From positions 62,001 to 126,000 of the forward strand of contig CAVOQD010000023.1 in the NCBI GenBank assembly GCA_963698255.1: DNA of 64,000 bases, written 5' to 3'. A program made the translations under genes and the position numbers. Source of the stretch: JAWKOK01 sp963698255. Lineage in GTDB: Bacteria > Chloroflexota > Anaerolineae > Caldilineales > Caldilineaceae. The notes below the pieces were generated by a model. It was not told the DNA's origin, ran no database searches, and saw only the letters and a list, made by a program, of their open reading frames with translations. Shown one piece after another: positions 38,469 through 51,800 of the stretch; within the stretch, counting starts at the first letter, position 1, and every line of letters begins with the position of its first letter.

Positions 38469-38637
38469 TGGCAGCGCTGTAGAAACAGAGGATTCGCCAC
38501 GGATAAACAGCGGATTTTCACAGATATTCTCTGGCGAAATCTTGGGACCAAAGAGCGCCCCTGTTACCCCGATTTTCAAAGATTACATAGGCAGTGGCAG
38601 ACTCCTCCCTCCATTTCAATAATTAAAACAGTCTAAT

Positions 38638-38679
38638 TTGACAAAAGGCAAATGGCGTGGTAGGGTATTGTCTTGACAA
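38638..38679 (+). promoter_or_regulatory. candidate promoter and palindrome upstream of sufR
   Basis: TTGACA (38638-38643), 17 bases, TAGGGT (38661-38666, weak -10). The palindrome TTGTC-TT-GACAA (38668-38679) covers the expected start point. This fits autoregulation by the SufR-type protein. Confidence 0.5.
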
Positions 38680-38713
38680 CGTACTCTATTTCTGTTTTCT
38701 GCAAGGAGCAGAC

Positions 38714-39399
38714 ATGGCTTTAAGCCGCTACGTCAACAATCGAGAAAATCCGACCTGGATCATTCTGGAGCATCTTCAGAAATCCGGGTCGGCCAGCATC
38801 AAGGATTTGGAGACGGTCCTCGGTGTAACGACCACGGCCGTGCGCCAGCATTTGAACACGCTACAGGCGGAGGGATATATCGAACGTCGCCGTGTTCCCG
38901 GCGGCGTGGGCCGTCCACACTTTGCGTACGAACTGTCAGACAAGAGCCAAGAGCTGTTCGGCTGTCATTGTGACGATCTGGCGCTGACGTTGCTTGAGGA
39001 AGTCTTTCTTGCTGGAGGGCAGTGATCGGGCAGCCATGCTGCTGGGTCGTGTGGGCAACCGGTTGGCGCAGAAATATTCCAGCAGTGTACGTTCCACCGT
39101 TCTTCATGATCGCGTAGATGAACTGGCCGGGGCGCTCTACGATCGTGGCGTCATCGCCGACGTCAGTACGCCAGAGTGATAACACCATCGTTCTGCATAC
39201 GTACAACTGCCCCTATCATGAACTGGCCCAAGATCACCGAGAGATCTGTGAAATGGATCAGAAGATGATTCGACAAGTGCTGGGTTCAGATGTGAACCTG
39301 AGCGAATGTATGATGGATGGTCATGGAAGTTGTTCATTCGTTGTCGAGGCAACGAATGTTGAAGGAAGTTCCCAGATCAAACTAGACGCCCGTACATAA
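38714..39399 (+). CDS. sufR: SufR-type iron-sulfur responsive transcriptional regulator (two frameshifts)
   Basis: AAGGAG precedes ATG 38714. Joined frames give about 228 residues: a winged helix-turn-helix (ASIKDLETVLGVTTTAVRQH, EGYIERRRVPGGVGRPHF), a central helical part, and a C-terminal region with spaced cysteines (NCPYHELAQ, EICEMDQ, LSECMMDGHGSCSF) as in SufR, where they hold a [4Fe-4S] or [2Fe-2S] cluster. Breaks are near 39007 (an extra T) and 39168. It stands first in the suf cluster and probably represses it when clusters are sufficient. Confidence 0.85.
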
Positions 39400-39425
39400 G
39401 ATCGAGCGCATGTGTTTGACGCTGA

Positions 39426-39449
39426 TTGTGACCGCAATTTCGGTCACAA
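39426..39449 (+). promoter_or_regulatory. palindrome TTGTGACCG-N6-CGGTCACAA, candidate SufR operator
   Basis: Perfect 9-base arms around CAATTT, between sufR and sufC, 87 bases before the sufC start. TTGACG (39416-39421) overlaps its left side but I find no good -10 at the right distance. The operator role is inferred from position. Confidence 0.55.
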
Positions 39450-39535
39450 ATCGCCTGTCAAGAGCCGTTAGTTCATTTGTAGACATTTCTAGTTGACTAG
39501 AACTGGATATTCACTTAGAGGAGTTGAAATTTACC

Positions 39536-40348
39536 ATGAGCGTTCTTGAAATCCGCAACCTTCATGCTTCGGTTGAAGATACGGAAATCCTGAAGGGTGT
39601 CAATCTGACCCTGCACAGCGGCGAGATCCACGCCCTGATGGGTCCCAACGGCTCCGGCAAGTCGACGCTGGGCTATGTCATTGCCGGCCATCCCCACTAC
39701 GAGGTCACCGAGGGTGACATTCTGCTGGACGGCGAGAGCATCCTGGATATGGAGGCCGACGAGCGCTCCAAGGCCGGCATCTTCCTGGCCTTCCAATATC
39801 CTGTGGCCGTGCCCGGCGTCAGCGTGGCCAACTTCCTGCGCACCGCGGTCTCCAACGTGCGCGGCTACACCGACAAGGCAAATGGGAACGGCAACAGCGG
39901 CGTCATCGGCAGCAACCTGATGCCCATGCGCGAGTTCCGCCGCGAGCTGAACGCCAAGATGAAGGAATACAACGTCGATCCGAGCTTTGCCCGTCGCTAT
40001 CTGAACGACGGCTTCTCCGGCGGCGAAAAGAAGCGCACCGAAGTGCTGCAGATGGCCATGCTCGAGCCGACCTTCGCCATCCTGGACGAGTCCGACTCCG
40101 GGCTGGACATCGACGCCCTGCGCGTGGTCTCCGACGGCATCAACAAGCTGGCGACGCCGGATCGCGGCTTCCTGCTGATCACCCACTACCAGCGCATCCT
40201 CAACTATGTCAAGCCGAATCATGTCAGCATCTTCTACGATGGCCGCGTCGTGATGACCGGCGGCCCCGAAGTGGCCCACATGCTGGAAGAGCGCGGCTAC
40301 GGTTGGGTTGAGGAAGAGTTCAAGGATGCCGAAGCGGTTGCGGCGTAA
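39536..40348 (+). CDS. sufC: Fe-S assembly ATPase SufC
   Basis: An intact 270-residue ABC ATPase. Walker A GPNGSGKSTL, the SufC-type SGGEKKRTEVLQMAMLEP and Walker B ILDESDSGLDIDAL are all present. It drives the SufBC2D scaffold. ATG 39536 is preferred; a TTG at 39524 sits directly against the GAGGAG and is less likely. This is the only undamaged gene of the suf cluster, a useful reference for the indel pattern. Confidence 0.96.
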   Translation: MSVLEIRNLHASVEDTEILKGVNLTLHSGEIHALMGPNGSGKSTLGYVIAGHPHYEVTEGDILLDGESILDMEADERSKAGIFLAFQYPVAVPGVSVANFLRTAVSNVRGYTDKANGNGNSGVIGSNLMPMREFRRELNAKMKEYNVDPSFARRYLNDGFSGGEKKRTEVLQMAMLEPTFAILDESDSGLDIDALRVVSDGINKLATPDRGFLLITHYQRILNYVKPNHVSIFYDGRVVMTGGPEVAHMLEERGYGWVEEEFKDAEAVAA

Positions 40349-40359
40349 GAGAGATTCGT

Positions 40360-40481
40360 ACTACGTAATGAGTAATGCGTGATTTGTCGTTGACGATGCG
40401 GCTTGCAAATTGGGAATAGTCAGTTCTTGCGCCAATGCAATCTTAACCGAGACCTTACGCAGTACGTATTACGCATTACCT
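40360..40481. repeat. quasi-palindrome, 'GTAATGCGTAATACG' word family
   Basis: TACGTAATGAGTAATGCGTGA on the left and GCAGTACGTATTACGCATTAC on the right pair imperfectly between sufC and sufB. Confidence 0.65.
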
Positions 40482-40496
40482 AGACTAGGAGACACA

Positions 40497-41915
<1,419 letters not shown>

Positions 41916-42050
41916 GGGCTGAGGGCAGTAGGGCAGTGGGGTGATGTAGGGCAGTAGGGTTGTAGGGAAGTGGGGAGGTCGCAGAGCAATCCCCATCACC
42001 CCACTTCCCCACTGCCCCACAACCCTATCACTCTACCTCCCGTCACTCCT
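41916..42050. repeat. quasi-palindrome, 'GGGCAGTAGGG' word family
   Basis: A purine-rich G-run array (GGGCAGTGGGGTGATGTAGG and similar) faces its pyrimidine complement (ATCACCCCACTTCCCCACTG) between sufB and sufD. Confidence 0.7.
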
Positions 42051-42074
42051 CCCGAATACGAGGGAGAAAGAAAC

Positions 42075-43406
<1,332 letters not shown>

Positions 43407-43425
43407 TGACTGAAGTCAATGAACG

Positions 43426-43493
43426 AAGATCGAAGAGCAAAGATCGGCTCTCAACGGCGCCGGACGGTTCTTCGATCTTTGCTCTTCGATCTT
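43426..43493. repeat. hairpin with 21-bp perfect arms, 'AAGATCGAAGAGC' word family
   Basis: Arms at 43426-43446 and 43473-43493 are exactly complementary, and each arm itself repeats the GATCG/AAGA word. It sits between sufD and the rhodanese gene. Confidence 0.85.
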
Positions 43494-43511
43494 TCTGAAG
43501 GAGACGCGCTC

Positions 43512-44372
<861 letters not shown>

Positions 44373-44462
44373 GGAGATTGGGGGATAGGGAACGGTGATT
44401 TGGGATTGGGTTGCGTACACAGTCCGGTTTCTTGTCCCAGTCCCTAATCCCGTTTCCCCGAT
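44373..44462. repeat. quasi-palindrome, 'GGGATTGGGGGATAGGG' word family
   Basis: GGGATTGGGTTGCG and similar words face CCCAGTCCCTAATCCCG between the rhodanese gene and sufS. Confidence 0.6.
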
Positions 44463-44487
44463 CACTATACAAACGAAATGAGATCGC

Positions 44488-45740
44488 ATGACCGACACCG
44501 CTATCGCTACGCTTGACCGCGTTGAGGAAATTCGGGATCAGTTCCCGATACTTGAACGCGAGATCGATGGGAATTCGCTTGGTCTATCTGGACAACGGCG
44601 CCAGCAGCCAGAAGCCGATTCGCGGTTCTGGAGGCGTTGGACGGTTACTATCGACAACAACAACGCCAATGTCCATCGTGGCGCGCATACGCTGAGTCAG
44701 GAGGCGACGGCGGAGTATGAGAATGCACGCCTGCGCGTGGCCCGTTTCATCAACGCACCCAGCGACAAGCAGATCATCTTCACCGACGGCACGACCGAGG
44801 GCATCAACCTGGTTGCCTACGCCTGGGGACGCGCAAACTTGGGCCCCGGCGACGAGGTGTTGATCACCGAGATGGAGCACCACAGCAACATCGTGCCCTG
44901 GCAGATCCTGCGCGATGAACTCGGCTTCACATTGCGCTACATCCCCATCACCGAATGAGGGGCTGCTCGATCTCTCTGATCTGGACACGCTGCTCAACCA
45001 GCGCACCAAGATGTTCAGCTTCATCCACATGAGCAATGTGCTCGGCACCGTCAACCCGGCCGCGGAATTGATCGAGGCGGCCCATGCCGTGGGCGCCAAG
45101 GTGCTGCTCGACGGCGCGCAGAGCGTGCCCCACATGCATCGTCGATGTGCAGGCGCTGGACGTCGACTTTCTGGTCTTCAGCGGCCACAAGATGTGCGGG
45201 CCGACCGGCATCGGCGTGCTCTACGGCAAGCTTGAGCTGCTGGAAGCCATGCCGCCCTTCATGGGCGGCGGCGACATGATCAAAGATGTCAAGATGAGCG
45301 GCAGCACATGGGCCGATCTGCCCTACAAGTTCGAGGCAGGCACGCCGGCCATTGCCCAGGCCATCGGGTTGGGCGCGGCCGTCGACTTTCTGACCGAGAC
45401 GGGCATGGATTGGATCCACGCCCATGAACAGGCACTGGTCGAATACGGCTATGAACAACTCAGCCAGGTCGAGGGTCTGCACATTTTGGGCCCTGGACCG
45501 GAGCAGCGCGGCGGGCTGATCTCCTTCGTGGTCGACGACATTCACGCCCACGATCTGGCCGCCATCCTCGATCATGACGGCATTGCCGTGCGTGCAGGCC
45601 ATCACTGCGCCCAGCCGATCCACGATCACTACGGCATCCCGGCCAGCGCGCGGGCGAGTTTCTATCTCTACAACACGTTCGAGGAGATCGACCGGCTCAA
45701 GGCCAGCCTGGAAAAGGCGATCCGGATCTTCGCCTTTTGA
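44488..45740 (+). CDS. sufS: cysteine desulfurase SufS (several frameshifts)
   Basis: Joined frames give about 417 residues of a group II, PLP-dependent cysteine desulfurase. Visible are VYLDNGASSQKP, NNANVHRGAHTLS, FTDGTTEGINLVAY, EMEHHSNIVPWQ, LLDGAQSVPHM, the PLP-Lys segment VFSGHKMCGPTGIG and the catalytic-Cys loop VRAGHHCAQP. Breaks lie near 44573 (extra A), 44625, 44660, 44955 and 45136 (GAT read as GCAT). It provides sulfur for SufB; no SufU or SufE gene is seen next to it. Confidence 0.92.
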
Positions 45741-45754
45741 CGGATGAAGAATTC

Positions 45755-45866
45755 GCCACAGATGAACACGAATGGGCACAGATTTGCACAGATGGAATCT
45801 TGTAGAATTTTACGCAATCAGAGTCTATCTGTGTCCCATCTGTGGAAATCAGCGTTCATCTGTGGC
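45755..45866. repeat. intergenic quasi-palindrome, 'CACAGAT' word family
   Basis: GCCACAGATGAAC (45755-45767) pairs perfectly with GTTCATCTGTGGC (45854-45866); further CACAGAT words lie between. It separates sufS from the Rieske gene. Confidence 0.8.
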
Positions 45867-45913
45867 AAAAATCGCAGCAAAACCATCAATGGTTTTCATG
45901 AGACGAAAGTACA

Positions 45914-46230
45914 ATGACTGAATTCATAAAAGTAGCAACACGAGACGAAGATTCCCGTCGGCGGCAGCAAGCTGGTGGAAGTCGATGATGTGCGCATCGC
46001 CCTGTTCAATCTGGATGGCGAGTTCTACGCCATTGAAGACATGTGCACCCATGACGGCGGTCCGCTGGTCGAGGGCGAGGTGGTCAATGAGTGCCAGGTG
46101 CAGTGTCCGCGCCATGGCGCCCGTTTCGACATCCGTACCGGCGCCGCCGTCAGTTTCCCGGCCTTCACACCGACCAATGTCTTTGAAGTGCACATTGAAG
46201 GCGATGATCGTCCTGATCGAAGCGCCGTAA
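45914..46230 (+). CDS. Rieske [2Fe-2S] ferredoxin (two frameshifts)
   Basis: Joined frames give about 105 residues: FIKVATRDEIPVGGSKLV, the first cluster motif CTHDGGPL and the second CPRHGARFD, ending VLIEAP at TAA 46228. An extra A near 45948 and a slip near 46210 break the frame. It resembles the ferredoxin component of non-haem iron oxygenases. In a suf operon it more likely provides electrons for cluster assembly or is a general carrier (inference). Confidence 0.85.
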
Positions 46231-46305
46231 TGGGCAAGCAATCGTTAGCTGACTACCGCAAGACTTAACCAAGGTACCGAGCATTGAACTAGTTGGAGCG
46301 AACCC

Positions 46306-46619
46306 ATGAGCATGCCCACATCAGAAGAAATTCGAGAAGTCTGAAGGACAAGGTCAAAGATCCCGAGCTGATGATGAATATTGTCGATCTTGGTCTGATC
46401 TATGAGGTCGAGGTCACCGAGCAGAAGTCGGCGGAGATCACCATGACGCTGACCAGCCCCGGCTGTCCTGCCGGCCCGGAGATCATCTCCAACGTCCAGC
46501 GCGAGACCCACATCGCCTATCCGGATCTGGACGAGGTCAACGTACACCTGACCTGGACCCCGTTCTGGAATCCCGACATGATGTCGGATGACGCCCGAGA
46601 CGAGCTAGGTATTTTCTAG
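46306..46619 (+). CDS. sufT: MIP18/SufT-family Fe-S assembly factor (one frameshift)
   Basis: GGAGCG precedes ATG 46306; the frame breaks near 46343 where one base is missing before CTGAAGGAC. The rest, about 95 residues, matches the DUF59/PaaD family: DPELMMNIVDLGLIYEVEV, MTLTSPGCPAGPEI (conserved Cys), VHLTWTPFWNPDMMS and RDELGIF at the end. SufT proteins help in cluster maturation or delivery. It is the last gene of the cluster. Confidence 0.9.
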
Positions 46620-46652
46620 CAAAGGTCAAAGAGAGTGCAGCAGTCGGATCAA

Positions 46653-46684
46653 AAAAACAGCGTCCGCTTGCGGACGCTGTTTTT
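46653..46684. terminator. bidirectional intrinsic terminator
   Basis: AAAAACAGCGTCCGC (46653-46667) pairs perfectly with GCGGACGCTGTTTTT (46670-46684) around a 2-base loop. It has a T-tract on the plus strand and an A-tract that becomes a T-tract on the minus strand. It ends the suf operon and the convergent glycosyltransferase gene. Confidence 0.95.
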
Positions 46685-46706
46685 CGATCCACTCTGCACC
46701 TCTTCT

Positions 46707-48409
46707 CTACTCCCCATTCAGACGATAGTGACGTACCTGCGTGCCGTAATAGTCATCGCTGCTGATCAACTCGCCGTTGGCCTGCAACCACTCTGTCGTC
46801 AGACGGCGCGAGTCCCACATTTCTACCTCGCTGTTCAGAATCCACACATCGTTCACGCCCACGGTCGCGGCCTGCATCTCCCGATCGACCTGTGCACGCG
46901 CCTGTTCGTCGGGGAAGCCGTTGTTGGTCCACGGACCGGCGGCCCAGTGACCAAGCCGGGCATCACTGTCCTCGAATGGATTCGCGCTCAGGTCGCCGCT
47001 GTAGTAGCGATAGGCGAACTCCATGTGGGGTATCTGCAGGATCAGCAGGTCGTCGGCCGGCGACCGCTGCGCTGCAATCTGCGTGACAGCGCTGCGCAGA
47101 TCGTATTTGATGGTGATGCGTCTTCTGCTGCCAGCCGGCATAGAGCCAGAAGGCCACGATGTAGATCGAGCAGGCCGGCTGAAAGCGGCTTGGCCAATAT
47201 GCCGGTGTTGCGCCAGATAAGTTGAATGCCCAACGCCAGCAACATGGCCCCAGCCGGTGCAATCCAGATGACGTAGCGCGGCGTGAAGACCGGTTGGCGC
47301 AGGCTCAGTGCGTAGATGGTGAGCAACGGCACGATCAGCCAACTCACGACCAGTAGATAGCGCCGGAATGGTGAGAGACGGCCGAGCGGATCTTTGGCGG
47401 GAATCTGGATCTCGACAAACCCGATCAGCAGCCCGGCCAGCCCCACAAAGAAGATCGGCCCCAACCAGAGCAGATCGCCCGGCGGCATGAAGCCGCGGCT
47501 CTGATCCAGCAGCACCCTGCGCAGCATCTCGATGATGGGCGTGAAGTTGAAGCCGGTGCGTTTGTCGGCAGCCATCAGCAGATCCCACTGCCAGATGAGG
47601 AAGGGCAGATAGGGCAGCGTGAGCCCGGCCAAGGCCAGGCCATAGCCCCGCCAATGGTGCTTGCTCTGCGGCCACGCGATCAAAAACCAGACGAAGTGCA
47701 GTGCGAAGAGCAATATCATCAACAGATGGGAGTAGAGTGCGATGGTGAACACGGCCCAGTAGCCCAGCCACGGCTTCCAACCGCCGACGCTGATGCCGCG
47801 CAGCCAGAACCATGCCGTCAACAGCGCCAGCAACGTGACCAGCGTGTACATCTTGCCTTCCTGGCTGTACCAGAGCTGATACGGGTTGACGGCCAGCAGC
47901 AGCGCGGCCAGCAGCGGCGCGTTGCCGATCGTCGTTTCCCACCAGGAGAACGCTGCGCTTGATGCTTCGATCGTGGGATCGGAAGCGATAGTCGGCACTG
48001 TTTCGGTCGCCTGATCCGATTCAACCTCGTCCATCAGGGCTGTACCGGGAAGATCGGACTCGATGGGGGGATCGATCTCGGGCGTAGCCTGCTCCGGCCC
48101 GCTCGGCGTCAACCGTCTGGCCACCTGCCAGAGCAGAGGCACCGAGAGCACACCGAAGCAGAGCGACGGATAGCGCAGCGCAAACTCGGAGGCGCCGGCA
48201 ACGGTCAGCCAGGGCCGCAGCGCCAGAAAGAAGAGCGCGCCGTTCTGGCCGACCTGCACAAACATGGCCAACGTATCGGGCAGATCGCGCAGGGCGAAGT
48301 AGACGGCATCGACCTCATCCCGCCAGAGGCTTTGGGCGTCCAGGTTGTGAACGCGCCAAGCGTAGGCAGCAAGGATTAGGCCGAGCAGAGCAGCCGCAAC
48401 GCTTCCCGA
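46707..48409 (-). CDS. membrane glycosyltransferase, family 39-like (ArnT/PMT type; frameshifted, start unclear)
   Basis: About 565 residues. HNLDAQSLWRDEVDAVYFAL near the N-terminus carries the acidic motif of GT39/GT83 enzymes, followed by many helices (LLAALLLAVNPYQLWYSQEG, VFTIALYSHLLMILLFALHF, FTPRYVIWIAPAGAML). The last 130 residues are extracytoplasmic (SPADDLLILQIPH, YRYYSGDL). Breaks are near 47175 and 47115. The frame opens directly after, and in phase with, the TAG of the surface-protein gene; no ATG is visible before TTG 48271, well inside the homology. An indel or an unusual start is implied. Likely transfers sugars from a polyprenyl carrier to an outside acceptor. Confidence 0.78.
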
Positions 48410-51337
48410 CTACGGCAACGAGGGTGGCCAGTCATCCGGCGGTTCATCCTCGTCAGGCGGCGTTAGCGGCGGCAGGGAATTCGGCAGGTTCAGGATCTCA
48501 TCCAGCGCGACATCCACGTCGGATAGGTCAAGCGCCTTGGGTTCCACCAGATCGTAGCGGGTCCGCTCCTGCTGTCGGAAGCTCAGTCCAGCCAGGATTC
48601 CGGCGACAACAAAGAAGATCAGCGAACCGAACATGAACCAGATCCAACCGGCCGCGGCGACGGTCGAATCGACGATCTTGGCGAAAAGCAGCAATGTATC
48701 GGGTGTCGGAGTCGGCGTCGGCGGTTCTATCGGTCTCTGGGTCGGCGTGAAGGTGGCCGTGATCATGATGGGGCCGGCGGCCGGCGCTGTGGCCGTTTCC
48801 GTGCCGGTAGCGCTGGGTTCCGGCGTCAATGTGGCAGTCGGTATCTCCACCGGAGACGAGGCCATAACTGACTGTGCCAAGATTGCTGCTGCCGTCTCGG
48901 TCGCCGGCAAGTCCAACGTGGGGACTGGAACGGTCGATGTTGGGACGAAGGTTGACGTCGGCAGCGGTGTCGGCGTCGTCACGTTGGAGAAAGCTGTTGG
49001 CGTAGGCGTCCATGTCGGTGTTGCCAACTGGGATGCGGGCGCTGTGGCCGTAGATGTCGCTGTAACGGTCGGCGTATGGGTTGACGTGGGTGTTGATGTA
49101 TTGGACGGTGTCGATGTGCGTGGGGGGGTGGATGTCGGTATTGGCGTATTCGTCGGCACCGCAGTGGGGACCGTGGGCGTCGGCACAGGGGTCAAGTCGC
49201 TGACGGTGACGTTCATGTCCCGAAACAGGGCAGCGGACTGCGAAGCGTAAAGGCTCACGTAGGGTTCGGCAACGCGGGGGTAGACCGGACTAAAGCGGAA
49301 TCCAAGCACATCGCCTTCGGGATCATACTCCAGATCGTTGTTCATATCGTAGCCGTTGAACCGGATCTTGTAGCGGTCGCTCGTGACGTTAACCGTGATC
49401 CGGTGTCGACCCGCCTCGTCCGGAACGAGTTGCTCATCGGTCAGCACATTGTCGCCTTGCGGATGAAAGATGCTGTTGCTGTTGATGAAGCCCCACTCCA
49501 GCAGATGATCGCCGTCAAAGCGGACCACATAGGTGCCTGGTAGGGCCGTCCGATCGGGCTTGTTGAAGCCAAGACCGGTCGCCGGTGCATTGCCGGTTTC
49601 ATCGATCTGGAAGTTGACGCTGATCTGATAGTCGCCCCCCATACAGAGACCTGGCACCGTCATGGCATCGGTCAGATCGTTGAGCGTCTGCCTCATGCTT
49701 GCGCTATCGGGTTCAACCGTCCACCCTTCCGACAATGGATACCATTCGACCGGCTCATCATTGAACACGCCATTGATGGGGGCGACAGATTGGCCCGGTT
49801 CCATGGCCGGCTTGTTGCTGCAATTGGGCGCAGGCGTTTCCGTCGGCGTGGCCGTCACCGGTGGTGTGGCCGTCGGCGTCGTCATGGCCTCAACCTTGAT
49901 CACGCCTCGTGTGAAGAGAGTCTTTGCATTGGATGCGTAGAGTCCGACATACGGATGAGGCTGACGCCCAAGCTCTTGTGGAAACAGCACATTTACGGCG
50001 TTATCGACCGCATTCTCGTTGAACCGAATGCTGAAGTGATTGGAGACGACCTTGACCCAGATCCTGTGGGTGTTTTCGGCAACGGGCGCGGGAACACCAT
50101 CATTGTAGGTTTTTGAATTGATTGAGCGATAGACAGAACTGCTATCGAAGTATCCCCATTCCAAAGTTTTATCGCCGTTATAGCGGATGACGTAGGCGCC
50201 GTTTCGAACTTCATTGTTCGGCACATTAAAAAGCAACCCAGCCCACGGAGACGTACTCTTTTCCTCAATCTTAAAATCAACAGCATACTCATAGTCGCCA
50301 ATTATTTTCGGCTTGTAATAGGTGATGCCATCCCGAGCGTTCAGATTGGTCTGACGGTAGCCTTCGGCGCCATCGTTGGCTGCCCAACTCCCACTGATGA
50401 ATTCCCAATTCTCCTGGATCTCAGCAGCGCCGTTCAGAGGCAATACATAGAGATCGCTGCTCGGTCCCAGTGTCGGCTCGGGCGTGCCTGTCACGGTCGG
50501 CGTGGTAGTCGGCGTCGCGATGGGCGTAGGTGTATCGGTCTCTACCGCTGATGTCGGCGCCGTGGAGGCCGACGTGACGGTGGCCGGAACGGTGACCGTC
50601 GGTGTGGGTGTTTGAGGCAGCGAAGGAAGATCGCCGACTTGGATACGTGCCTTCTGAAATTCGACCTGAGCATTGAAGGCGGTCAGGCCAAAAAAAGAGT
50701 CCGACCTGCGGCTAAACCTGACATTTCGCGCCACAACAATCGTATTATCGAGATCACCAACAAGAATGCTGTACTCGTTTCCTTCAACTCGGACTTTGAG
50801 GTTCTGATAGATCAAGGGGGCATCTGGAGATGTAGAAAACGGCGTGAGGGCCTCGCCCTGCATCTGAAATGATCCGTCCGCTTTGGCAAAGAGGCCCCAT
50901 TCGATCTTGGCGCCCTTTTCCTTGAAGCGCACAACATAGGCTTCTCTATTGGTCGTTTGATCAGGCGCATTGAAGAGAATTCCACCGCCGCCGGTTGGCG
51001 GGTTAAAGGTGAGATCCACGCGAAATTGATAGTCTTCATTGCCCACTGACCTTGCATAGACCGAGAAAGCCTGGACGAGATCCGTGCCTGTGCCCACGTA
51101 CGTGGGCACGGTTCCGGTGGTTTTTGTCTCCCAACTGCCCTGCGTCTCGATCCAATTCTCAGTGAACGGCAGGTCAATTTCTCCCGCTGTCGGGTCAAAT
51201 TGATCCTGGCTAGGAGCTAAAAACGAGGATGAGCCGGCGTCGGCCGGCTCGATAATGGCCAACCACGTGAGAAGCGCCGCCAATATCAACACGGCGCTGA
51301 CTAGAACGCGTTTATGGACAGAGGGTTGCGCTTTCAT
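48410..51337 (-). CDS. large anchored surface protein: three repeated beta-sandwich-like domains, Pro/Thr stalk, membrane helix, acidic tail
   Basis: An intact 975-residue protein. A signal/anchor helix is at about 10-30. Three homologous domains at about 57-236, 298-486 and 518-716 share the layout: ...W..(G)SW, ...YQFRVDLTF / YEYAVDFKI / YQISVNFQI, ...G(L)LFN.P..., YVVRF / YVIRY / YVVRFDGD, (I/L)EWG, then a late FFGLTAFNA / YVGLYASNA / YVSLYASQS. They look like concanavalin-like LamG/DUF1080 folds. Pro/Thr linkers separate them, a 160-residue mucin-like stalk (717-880) follows, then a helix (893-920) and a 55-residue acidic cytoplasmic tail ending DDWPPSLP. A glycan-binding or adhesion role is inference. 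Confidence 0.85.
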   Translation of the reverse strand: MKAQPSVHKRVLVSAVLILAALLTWLAIIEPADAGSSSFLAPSQDQFDPTAGEIDLPFTENWIETQGSWETKTTGTVPTYVGTGTDLVQAFSVYARSVGNEDYQFRVDLTFNPPTGGGGILFNAPDQTTNREAYVVRFKEKGAKIEWGLFAKADGSFQMQGEALTPFSTSPDAPLIYQNLKVRVEGNEYSILVGDLDNTIVVARNVRFSRRSDSFFGLTAFNAQVEFQKARIQVGDLPSLPQTPTPTVTVPATVTSASTAPTSAVETDTPTPIATPTTTPTVTGTPEPTLGPSSDLYVLPLNGAAEIQENWEFISGSWAANDGAEGYRQTNLNARDGITYYKPKIIGDYEYAVDFKIEEKSTSPWAGLLFNVPNNEVRNGAYVIRYNGDKTLEWGYFDSSSVYRSINSKTYNDGVPAPVAENTHRIWVKVVSNHFSIRFNENAVDNAVNVLFPQELGRQPHPYVGLYASNAKTLFTRGVIKVEAMTTPTATPPVTATPTETPAPNCSNKPAMEPGQSVAPINGVFNDEPVEWYPLSEGWTVEPDSASMRQTLNDLTDAMTVPGLCMGGDYQISVNFQIDETGNAPATGLGFNKPDRTALPGTYVVRFDGDHLLEWGFINSNSIFHPQGDNVLTDEQLVPDEAGRHRITVNVTSDRYKIRFNGYDMNNDLEYDPEGDVLGFRFSPVYPRVAEPYVSLYASQSAALFRDMNVTVSDLTPVPTPTVPTAVPTNTPIPTSTPPRTSTPSNTSTPTSTHTPTVTATSTATAPASQLATPTWTPTPTAFSNVTTPTPLPTSTFVPTSTVPVPTLDLPATETAAAILAQSVMASSPVEIPTATLTPEPSATGTETATAPAAGPIMITATFTPTQRPIEPPTPTPTPDTLLLFAKIVDSTVAAAGWIWFMFGSLIFFVVAGILAGLSFRQQERTRYDLVEPKALDLSDVDVALDEILNLPNSLPPLTPPDEDEPPDDWPPSLP

Positions 51338-51651
51338 GGTCGCCGCCAGAGAATGATGCTAACGCCCACAATGATGCCGAAGAGCAACAGGGCCAGCCGA
51401 CTCAATCCGGCTTGGCCGCTGGCCATGACATTGAGCCGAGGCAGCGGAGCCAACGAGAGCGGAGCGCCGCCGGTGACGGCCGGCGCACCCAATGGCGAGA
51501 GCGGAGAGACCTGAGCAGAGACGGAGAGTGCGCCGCCGGGCATGGCCACGGCCAACAGGCTGATCATCGCCGCGACAAGCAGACACGCGACAATTAGCCG
51601 CCGCCGGCGGGAAGATCGTCTATGCAAAAACGGTCTATTGTGCTCTCTCAT
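51334..51651 (-). CDS. small secreted/anchored protein coupled to the surface protein
   Basis: A 105-residue protein starting at ATG 51651. A basic N-terminus (RPFLHRRSSRRRRL) and a helix (about 20-40) form a signal; a 35-residue Pro/Leu/Ala/Gly-rich middle (SPLSPLGAPAVTGGAPLSLA) follows; a second helix (about 80-100) ends in WRRP. The C-terminus resembles a sorting signal (helix then basic residues). Its TGA overlaps the surface-protein ATG (ATGA, 51334-51337). I recognise no family. Confidence 0.65.
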   Translation of the reverse strand: MREHNRPFLHRRSSRRRRLIVACLLVAAMISLLAVAMPGGALSVSAQVSPLSPLGAPAVTGGAPLSLAPLPRLNVMASGQAGLSRLALLLFGIIVGVSIILWRRP

Positions 51652-51736
51652 GGTCGTTGGTCCGGCGCCTACGTACTCAGTTTCACTGGTTCGAGGTTTG
51701 CTTAGAGCGCGCCCACAATGAACTTGGCGCTTTCCG

Positions 51737-51800
51737 TTTGTCGTAACCGCTTTAGCGGTCTGGGAGTGCAAACGGCCGATAGGCAAAGCCGTCAGCTACG
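51737..51800. repeat. dispersed repeat with 'GTAACCGCTTTAGCGGTCTGG' core
   Basis: Shares about 26 bases with 26153-26180, differing by one base; followed by AAAGCCGTCAGCTACG as in the other copy. It lies between birA and the small coupled protein. Confidence 0.7.

Noticed and set aside
39515..40279. Minus-strand frame of 254 codons
   Set aside because: Antisense to intact sufC.
46653..46684. Possible operator palindrome
   Set aside because: The GC stem, 2-base loop and T-tract on both strands between convergent genes fit an intrinsic terminator better.
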